DNA of 64,000 bases, from positions 62,001 through 126,000 of the forward strand of contig WHVA01000151.1 in the NCBI GenBank assembly GCA_015179125.1, in the 5' to 3' direction. The translations under genes and the position numbers were made by a program. This DNA comes from Gautieria morchelliformis (taxonomy: Eukaryota; Basidiomycota; Agaricomycetes; Gomphales; Gomphaceae). Each line of letters starts with the position of its first letter. The stretch's first letter is position 1. Positions 56,656 to 64,000 of this stretch are shown here, piece by piece. The notes below the pieces were generated by a model that had not been told where the DNA came from, did no database searches, and worked only from the letters and a program-made list of their open reading frames with translations.

Positions 56656-57570
56656 GCGTGCCCTCCTGAAGGGTCCTGTTGTATCGCTTGGCAATCCCGT
56701 TGTGCTCTGGGGTGTACAGTGAGGTTGTTTCATGGACAATTCTGAGCTCACTGCATATATTTCTGAACTCTCACCCCGTATATTCTCCCCCATTATCTGT
56801 CCTGACTCTCTTCACTTCAGCTCCCTTCTGCCTCGTGATCCAGGCTAGGTAGAGTTGAAATGACTCGGTGACGGTCAAGCACTCCTTGTTCTTTAGGAAA
56901 TCTATACTCGCATACCTGGACTTCGAGTCGATCCAGGTAACAAAGTATTTATAGCCCCCGATCAATGCCTCGAAGGGGTGGCAGAGGTCTGAGACGATGA
57001 TGTCTCCGATGGCTGATGGGAGATCTTCCACACGTTTGAACGGGGCCCTAGTCTGCTTCCCGAATGGGCAGTCTTCACATTGCGTCGTGAGGTCTGCTTT
57101 GATGTATGGTATGAACCTGTTTGCCATCCTCATCCTGATCATCTTCTCGATCATTAAATAGCTCGTGTGTGCTAGACAGTGATGCCACAACTTTATTTCG
57201 GGTGGGTTGTTCGAGTCATTTGAGTACCTCACTGTCTCGACTGTGGTTTGGGAGTGGCAAGAGCAGTATAGGTAAATAAATTACTGATCTTTGGACCGTG
57301 AGCCAGGATCTTATTGTCCACTGAAAGCGAAGAGTGGTGCTTGCTAACAATAACATCGATGTTGGCAATGGTCATTCGTCCGACTGATAGAAGATTCACA
57401 TTAAGTTTTGGCACATAGATGACGTCGAGGAGTGTTATTGGGAGATGAGGGAGTTGGAAAAACATGTCGGAGGAGAGGGTGATATGTATTGTCCCTCTCT
57501 GGTTGGCAATGAATGCCTCCCCGCTGGCTGTCTCAATCGAGACCGGTGTGACTGTGTAAAGGTGATCAAA
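56656..57570 (-). pseudogene. Copia H protease end, pre-integrase and integrase core
   Basis: Minus strand. After D1 it reads FDHLYTVTPVSIETASGEAF and LPITLLDVIYVPKLNVNLLS (end of Copia protease). A frame shift near 57230 leads to KLWHHCLAHTSYLMIEKMI with the HHCC finger (H-H...CEDC), VSDLCHPFEALIGGYKYFV, and VRTDNGGEYTG then a stop near 56771. LYTPEHNGIAKRYNRTLQEG follows, where element T cuts in. The D...D..E core is visible. It would insert Copia cDNA into the genome. Confidence 0.85.
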
Positions 57571-57575
57571 CAGGT

Positions 57576-59682
57576 TGTAGGGGAATGGCTGTTCAACCAG
57601 CCAAGGAAGGCTGCTCAACCAGCCCTAGTCTTTTCCTTTTTGTCTTGACAATATGTAAAAACACATTTGAAGAATTAACAGTATCTGTGTGCTGTTAATA
57701 TAACTGGGGAAAGGCTTTTCAAACATTCCTCTAGTTATCTTATATTTTTCCTTATTTTTCCAAAGTCTCCATGGCTCAAACTACCATTTTTCTGTCATTA
57801 CAGAGTTGTGGATCCTCTAGCACCCACAACTCTGTTCCGGGCGCTCTATTTCAAACTCCGCCGGGCACCTCGGCGGTGGCCGCATTGACTTATGGTCACC
57901 CAAGCACACACAAGTCCAGCAGGATGGCTCTCTCAGTATGTCCAGCTGAGTCCCAAACAGTTGCTATATGCAGCCATAGCAACTGTGCAGCCTGTTTGGC
58001 TTCACCAAACAATGGGGATCATGGTCAGTCGTGACAACTAGGCTGTACCAGGCTATGCTCAGCTGTGCTAAGCAGTGCTCTTAGTAATTATGGCTACAGA
58101 GCCCTAATTGGCTCAGAACTGCTTACTCAGCTTCTGAGTGCCAAATACATGGTTATCTGGAGATACAGCCTCAATGGCTCAACCAAGCCAGGACACCTTG
58201 GTGAGTCAGGAGTACATGACTCAGCCAAGCTGTGCTATGGCACATGACCCCTTTCAGTGAGTCATTCCTGACAAATCAAGCTCTGATTGGCAGGAAGCAT
58301 GGTAGAGTCCCCTGGAAACAGCCAGTTTCTTCCAACCCTTTCTTCCACCTTCCACAAGCTTCTTCCCCCATTCCATTAATAGATAGAAGGTTCTACCTGC
58401 TTACTAAGCTCTTGTACATTACAATATAAAAGGAGGCCCCTTGCCTGCCCTTTAGGGCTGCACACCCTGCCGTACAACCACGGCTGTACGGTGCCGTGTT
58501 ACGGCCACGGCACCCATACCGTCAAGGGTTTGTGTGTGCTACTGATGGCACGGTATACAGTACGGGTTGACACCGTATGATACCGTAAAAATACGGCTGT
58601 GTACGGCATGCATTCGGAAAAGCCCGAAAACCTTGTAGCCGAGCCCAAAAAGGCATCGGCCGATGGGCGCTACCGCTGGTAGGCAGGCCATTTACGTGGC
58701 ACTCACACTCCCGTTCACCCCTGCTGACATTCTGCCACGAGTGCACACACCGTAGCGAGCGGCTGGGTGTGATATTATCATTATTTTAGTTTTGCCGCCG
58801 GTCGTGTGCAGTAAGGAAGCCGGTGAGTGACCTAAGTTTAGGCTGAGCTATAATAGATCAGCCTATGGATCCGTCAACCGTAATACAGACGGTACAGTAC
58901 CCGTACTGTACCGTCAGAGGGGGTGAGGTGTTGATCATACAGACGGTATACGGTCTGCCGTACCCGTCAACTCACCATACATTATACGGCCGTAGCCGTA
59001 ATACGGACGGTGTGCAGCCCTACTGCCCTTTGAGCAATCAATCTACCCATCTTCTATCCTACACAGCTTGTGTGACTTGCACATCTTCCTAAGTTCCTAA
59101 CCTGAACTAGAATACTACTCTTGCTTAGAGTAACTATTCTTAGTTAAGTAGTTGCTTTACTGCTTAGTCACTTAGCCTAACACGCTGGGTGAAACTCTAC
59201 AGAGTGAGGTTGGCAATTGATTTTCTTGTCAATTAGCACTCCAATACCCGAGATGAGCTGTTCAGTTGATTTTCCTGTTCAGTGACTTTCACACAAGTCA
59301 AGTCAAGTTGTGCGTGAAAGCCACTTCACATTACTCTCTCGTTATTGCAGTGCATTGATGTTGGTCGACCCAATCCACTTACAAACTCTCCTGCGGAGCC
59401 TATTCCCTCTTTATTAAAAGGAATACTCTTGGACCCCGATAGTGTCCTTGAACCTACACACTCTTTTAGTTTATTGTTCAGTGCAGCTAAGAAACGCATT
59501 GCCTTCTAGCTGTAATAACTTGGACTAGTTATTACACAGATTGCAACCAAGGTACAAATATTAAATTATTTCTGGAGTTGTGCTGCTGCATTGAATTGGT
59601 ATTCTACTAGTCATGTAAACGACACGTTCTGATAGACAGAGGCGTTAGCAATAACACCAAAGTCTTGAAGGGTTCCAAAACA
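57576..59682. mobile_element. LTR-like element D (copy D1), in Copia protease
   Basis: On the plus strand it begins TGTAGGGGAATGG and ends GTTCCAAAACA. CAGGT flanks it exactly (57571-57575 and 59683-59687). Removal rejoins the Copia protease (GTAD-LFDHL). It is 2107 bp long, of which 570 bp is a nested hAT MITE. No long ORF. TG...CA ends plus a 5-bp TSD suggest a long solo LTR. Further copies: D2 (39689-40895) and D3 (63795 to window end). Confidence 0.85.
58453..59022. mobile_element. hAT-type MITE, 570 bp, in D1
   Basis: TIR TAGGGCTGCACACC at both ends; 8-bp TSD CTGCCCTT at 58445-58452 and 59023-59030. D2 has the empty site. The 8-bp TSD and TAGGG ends mark the hAT superfamily. Inside, TACGG/CCGTA motifs are very dense in both strands, like transposase-binding subterminal repeats. 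No ORF of note. Confidence 0.92.
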
Positions 59683-59687
59683 CAGGT

Positions 59688-60745
59688 CAGCAGTCCCGCA
59701 GAGATGACTGGACACAGCGGAGTCTATCAGCCAGGTATGCGCCTTGTTCTCGATCGTAGATAACGCTGTGATCACTGTCGACAGGACGACTGTCTGATTT
59801 GTCTCCTCTGATACCTCCGAGATCTTTGCCATCATGGCAATGTCCCTGCTCTGGCCCGCGAGACAAGCTGAGTAATTCAGCTTTGGGTTCATCGCTTGGT
59901 CAGGACACTGAGGGGGAACGGAAGGTGAGTTATTATGAGGTCTAAAGGTGGAAGCAGGAGGGGATTGGCCTTGGAAAGGCTTCCAAGGTGATTGCCCAGC
60001 TAAACCACCCCCTGGCGCAAAAACCTGGAAGTGCTGTGTCCCTCTTTTCCACAGTTGTTGCAGTGGTAGAATGGCCTCTGGTTGGCTCGAGGTACGTTCT
60101 GCGCTTCAGTAAACTGTCGGTTCTGTGGGACACTCGGGAAGTTGGGCCTGTTGGGTGCAGGTCGCACCGCCCTTGCGATGAACGCAGTGGCGGCCTGGCT
60201 GGATATCTCGACGGCATTGAGGTCCACCTCATGGGCTTCAAGGCGCTCCTCAATGTCGTCGGGGTCGCGCGTAATCATGCGGATGGTTTGGGCGGTCGGC
60301 CTCCGAGACTCAGGTACGTTCCTGAGAATCATTGCTGCATGAGTCGAGTCAGCAATGATCTCACCCATCTTTCCCAGTTGATTTCAGAAGTCCTTCATGG
60401 TCGTGAGGTACTTGTTGATGGACTGACCCTCGACCATGTGGTAGTTTTTGTACTTCATTCTGACTATACTGATCTTACTCAGATCTTTGGACTCAAATTT
60501 CTTTGTTAGGATGACCCAGGCCTCCGAGGCGACGTCCGTGTTATCGATTGCAGTCTGCAGGTCAGGAGATACGCAGAGCAGGATCTGATTGTACGCAACA
60601 TTATTTCTGTCGTTCCACTCATCTATGAGCTGGGTGAGTGGAGTTGTCCCTATATGTGGTATCGTTCCAATGGTAGTGATGTTAGGGCTCGTGTCGCTCG
60701 GGAGTGTTTTGTCATTGGTGAGTAGTGAGACTCTTAATCTCTGAA
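59688..60745 (-). pseudogene. Copia H gag and protease start
   Basis: Minus strand. LIDEWNDRNNVAYNQILLCV, ASEAWVILTKKFESKDLSKI, YHMVEGQSINKYLTTMKDF-stop (TGA 60384-60386, Arg expected), NQLGKMGEIIADSTHAAMIL: the UBN2-type Copia gag. Then CNNCGKEGHSTSR, a CCHC knuckle whose last Cys is lost by a frame slip. A Pro/Ser linker and the protease start follow: AHTWLIDSAVSSHLCGTADL, where the usual DSGAS reads DSAVS. D1 interrupts directly after. The start codon was not identified. Confidence 0.8.
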
Positions 60746-61513
60746 GAGTGGGTAACTAAGTTGTGTGTGTAGAGAAGCATAGTTCTATGTAACTAAGGGA
60801 ATAGACACTGGAAAGACTCAGATCGATGCAAGGGCAATATGATGCGCTGAGGACTCGAGCGTGGGGAAGTGACCAGCAAAACTTTGGTAATGTTAATTAG
60901 GAGACATGGAACTGGTTCTTATACAAGTGTAGCTAGTGAGTATTGGCAATCAGAAGGAGGGGGCATGGGCGAGGGAATGGTCAGACGATGGTGGGGCAGG
61001 GGTTAGATAATGGATATGGAGTGTTATGGTAGGAAGGGTCGGCGCGGCGTACTACCTAAGTTTACATATGATCAGTCGACAGGTAATGCTCGGGGGAGTG
61101 GATCTTATAGTGTCAGGTACAGAATGAAAAAGGAAAAGGAAGAAGTGTGTGCCCCGATAATCCAGATTGTCCAGGGTGGTGACACGGCGATTGGGGCCTG
61201 TGTACCTACATGACGTCTCCTGGGGTGTCTCAGCTCAACTCGACTCAACTCGACTCAACTTGACTCAGCTCAGCTCAGCTCAGTGCACTGTTTTGTGCGC
61301 CTCGAAGGACAGGGAATGCTCGTGCCGGGGGGAAGAGGTAGGTGAGTAAACAATTGGATCGGGGTGGGGAAGAGGGTGACAGAATACTGTGCAGTCAATT
61401 TCACAACAAGTGGGTGCTGAAATTCTCCAGCTTGAGGCCTCCTTCACCCTATCCTGCCATCCACTCGTGTGTCGGTCTGCCCTCCACACTGGTTCCCATT
61501 GTCACGCAACCCA
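60746..61513. other. Copia 5' flank, no gene seen; CTCAA microsatellite
   Basis: This should contain the leader and possibly the 5' LTR of Copia H, but no second LTR is present in the window to prove it. A degenerate array of CTCAACTCGA and CAGCT units lies at about 61228-61283. Short frames carry no motif. Confidence 0.45.
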
Positions 61514-62531
61514 TTTTAGATTAAAATGTTAATTAGTGCCTTTTTATCAAATGAAATCTGTTGCTTAGTGGTTGAAACCACTATATTCGCCTCCCCTCTG
61601 TGTGCTGACTAAGCTCTTCGGGGTGCGTACAACACTGATGAATGAGGGTCACGTGACCGTGTCGTCAGAAGAACAGTGTCGATCCAAGGGATAGTCAAAT
61701 CAAAAGCGTTCGCTTTTAAGGTAGTATAGAGTAAACAGTGATAGTAGACTCTCAACGAAGATTTGGAATAAACTGTTAAGAACTGAACTCTGTAACTATC
61801 AAACAAGATTACAGCAATTTCAGGAGGCAGAAAAAATCGATTCTGGATAATTTTGTTCATACATTCGTGCTAGCTATTTATACTATTTTAGTAGTAAGTA
61901 CTAGTACTCAAGATACTAGATAAATGGGTCGGGAAGGCTGTTTGTAACTAGGGAGTGACTAATTAATAGTCATAATGTCATGGGGTGATGGGGATGATGT
62001 TAGGATTCTCTGGGCTTTGGAGCAAGGGTCTATACCTAGTATACAAAGCCCCTGTCAACATAATACTGAGATAATAGCCAGTGAGACGTGTCATGGAGCT
62101 AGAATAGAGAATGATACTATATTTGCCCTGCCTAGCATAAATGCTAGGCTTGGAGATGGGGCCGCTGTCTCTGTGCCTCTCTTGTGTGGCAGCTGATTGA
62201 GTATATGTGTTGCAGATGACTTTCTCAGGTCACTCCACAACACCCTGTACCCCTGCGCAGTCTACTATTCTCTGCGGCGTTTGGTGCCCGTACCCCTCGG
62301 TACCTATGGCCTGGCGCCTGTCGACGTCATGGCTGATACCATCACCCGATAGGCGCGCTGTCCCTGATCGACCGCACGTGGCCGACGCTCGAACTCCTGT
62401 ATACTACCCGATCTATGGGTAATATAGCGTGTCGTAAGATTCGTGTGATCGTCGTTTGCGCCGACGTCTATCGTGAATGTAGTTTGTGTTTCTTTTGATT
62501 TTTTTGTTTTGATTTTCTGTTTATCACAACA
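61514..62531 (+). mobile_element. Repeat R, full copy R2 (1.02 kb)
   Basis: Begins TTTTAGATTAAAATG and ends TTTATCACAACA. ACCCA flanks it at 61509-61513 and 62532-62536. Aligns along its length with R1 in inverse orientation. No long ORF. The end sequence inverted (TGTTGTGATAAA) slightly resembles the start (TTTTGGATTAAG), hinting at a weak TIR. Confidence 0.85.
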
Positions 62532-62536
62532 ACCCA

Positions 62537-63794
62537 TGGCACCATGCTGCAACATCATCACCTTTCATCCACACCCAGCACCCAATTGTGGCCATTGGTG
62601 CTCCCATCCCATTGCGTGAAGAACATTGTCACCACTCGCTCCCTCTCTGAGGTGAGCACTCTTATTTAACCTCCAGTGCTGGCATTCTCCCGCTCGTGGC
62701 CTCGTTCACTGTCCCTGTCCCCTGCCATCCACTTGTGTTCCACACCACTCGCACTCCCGTTCACTGTCCCCCACTGACATTCCCCCACTCGCAGGTGCGT
62801 AAAAGCTCAGCTCCATGATGGCCCATTTAACTTCTCTCAAAGGTGCAGTTTCTCATATCAGATCTCCAAAACCACTTGGTACAGAAGTTACAAAGCCTCT
62901 ATCTCTCACCCCTCCTGGATTACACCCAGGGTCTCCACAAAGTGTTGATGAGACGAGCACGGCCATATCCTCTTCTGTCTCACATGCACAGCGAGTGGAT
63001 ATTTAGGGGCAACTATTTTGTGCTGCGTATATATTGGTGAACAATCTTTTGAAGCCTATTGACCTCCGCCACTTTCACAGTGCATCTTTTATTTTCATCC
63101 CCTGTCCTCTAACACGCACGAGCATAATGTGAGGTGAGTCCCACGCCGGAGACTACTCCATCTAGTGAGCATGCAGGTGCAGGTGCAGGCAGATCTCGAT
63201 CAGGGAGCATCAGGACATGTGTGTGCACACCTTGAGCATCACTGAACTATCGACCATGGGCAGAAGCTTGGAGGGATAGACTGTGTTACTGTATGACATT
63301 GTGTTTAAAAATACGACGAAATAGCTGAAAATAAACCAATCTATTCCAACGTCCTCAACCGAGGCCGGCGTGGCCCTTGTGTCAGTAGCTCCCCAGTTAC
63401 CTTTGACAAGACCAAAACTGAAGAGACAGCTTTTGAATCCTTTTAGCTCATCCGATGATGAATTGTTTAACTACATTCACCTTCTATCGTTCAATGTTCA
63501 TCCTTTCCACAATCTTTATACAAGAGGATCTACCGAACCCTAGCTCGGTCATCGAATTTCGCATGGACATTCCTGTATTGATATATACAGATATACTACG
63601 TTATTGTTATCAGAAAGCTAAATGACATATAATTACTGTAATACAAGCCTCGCCTGGGCTTCGCTTCAGTAAGTCTTTTTAGATACATGGGACATATGAA
63701 TCAGAGAACAATTTTATGGTAAACAATGAGGTGTATGCTGGACACAAAGGAAATTGCCTGTGCATAAGTGTATCCTGTTAAGACTGTGAGTCAT
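62537..63794. other. No gene or element recognised
   Basis: Short frames only. C-rich phrases such as CCCACTGACATTCCCCCACTCG and CACTCGCACTCCCGTTCACTG recur loosely. Nothing matched the other repeats of the window. Confidence 0.45.
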
Positions 63795-64000
63795 TGTAGG
63801 GGAATGGCTGTCCAACCAGCCCTAGTCCTTTCTATTTGTCTTGACAACATGTAAAAACACCTTTGAAGGATTAACAGTTCCTGTATGCTGTTAATATAAC
63901 TGGGGAAAGGCTTTTCAAACATTCCTTTAGTTATTCTATATTTTTCCTTATTTTTCCGAAGCCTCCAGGGCTCAAACTATCATTTTTCTGTCATTACAGA
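63795..64000 (+). mobile_element. LTR-like element D (copy D3), cut by the window end
   Basis: Begins TGTAGGGGAATGGCTGTCC and follows the first 206 bp or so of D1, except that D1 has an extra GGAAGGCTGCTCAACCAGCC-type duplication. The left flank is GTCAT. The rest lies outside the window. Confidence 0.85.

Larger units (their letters stand above)
51390..60745 (-). mobile_element. Ty1/Copia retrotransposon H, fragmented
   Basis: Minus-strand order gag, protease, GAG-pre-integrase, integrase, then truncation. Integrase before RT is the Copia order; RT and RNase H are missing, cut off by LTR A3 and element G. No LTR pair is visible in the window. Two large insertions sit inside it: D1 in the protease and T in the integrase. 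Several stops and frame shifts. It is the oldest layer of this region. Confidence 0.8.

Noticed and set aside
59611-59682. Copia protease continuing through FGTLQDFGVIANASVYQ
   Set aside because: The CAGGT duplication places the D1 border at 59682, and the same stretch recurs at 39689 in D2 without Copia, so it belongs to D.

Overview
This window looks like a nuclear, transposon-packed stretch of a mushroom-forming basidiomycete (Agaricomycete). The clues are short GT-AG introns (about 50-60 nt), a Plavaka-type transposase, a DIRS tyrosine-recombinase retrotransposon, chromodomain Ty3 elements, and a small-gene family I know only from Agaricomycetes. I see no intact housekeeping gene, rRNA or tRNA. 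Almost everything is a mobile element, a nested insertion, or a captured gene fragment. Many boundaries rest on target-site duplications (TSDs) I found by eye.

Layout. 1-3.1 kb: sparse DNA and a decayed minus-strand gene of a basidiomycete-specific family. 4.3-9.7 kb: minus-strand Plavaka transposase, split by a 1.2-kb solo LTR (family A). 10.2-12.7 kb: minus-strand fragments of two host genes, Mo25/Hym1 and DNA polymerase epsilon, fused within one exon; a 1.07-kb repeat (family R) is inserted in the polymerase exon. 12.7-14.5 kb: an LTR-like hairpin region, an 18-bp AT satellite and diverged tandem repeats. 14.5-19.3 kb: a solo LTR (family C) that received a whole DIRS element (gag, RT-RNase H, tyrosine recombinase). 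20.4-39.3 kb: a minus-strand Ty3 element (F) with chromodomain, extra downstream ORF and rearranged gag. Its reverse-transcriptase gene was hit by an 8.77-kb almost perfect palindrome (25373-34141) with CACTG ends and a 3-bp TSD. 39.3-41.3 kb: fragments of LTR families E and D with a nested C. 41.8-50.4 kb: plus-strand chromodomain Ty3 (G) with both LTRs and TSD, carrying nested solo LTRs B and C and a spliced antisense Cys-rich gene near its 3' LTR. 50.4-60.7 kb: a minus-strand Copia element (H) used as a sink. It holds an inverted LTR A with a 405-bp foldback inside, a gag-only LTR element (T) carrying solo LTRs A and B, and a 2.1-kb LTR-like D with a 570-bp hAT-type MITE. 61.5-62.5 kb: second full R repeat. 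63.8-64.0 kb: start of another D.

How it fits together. No autonomous element is intact. A recurring lesion is TGA where an Arg (CGA) codon is expected, seen in nearly every element; this points to CpG-to-TpG decay. The most unusual objects are the giant foldback element, the antisense spliced Cys-rich gene shared by two Ty3 lineages, the gag-only LTR element, and the polymerase-epsilon/Mo25 chimera.
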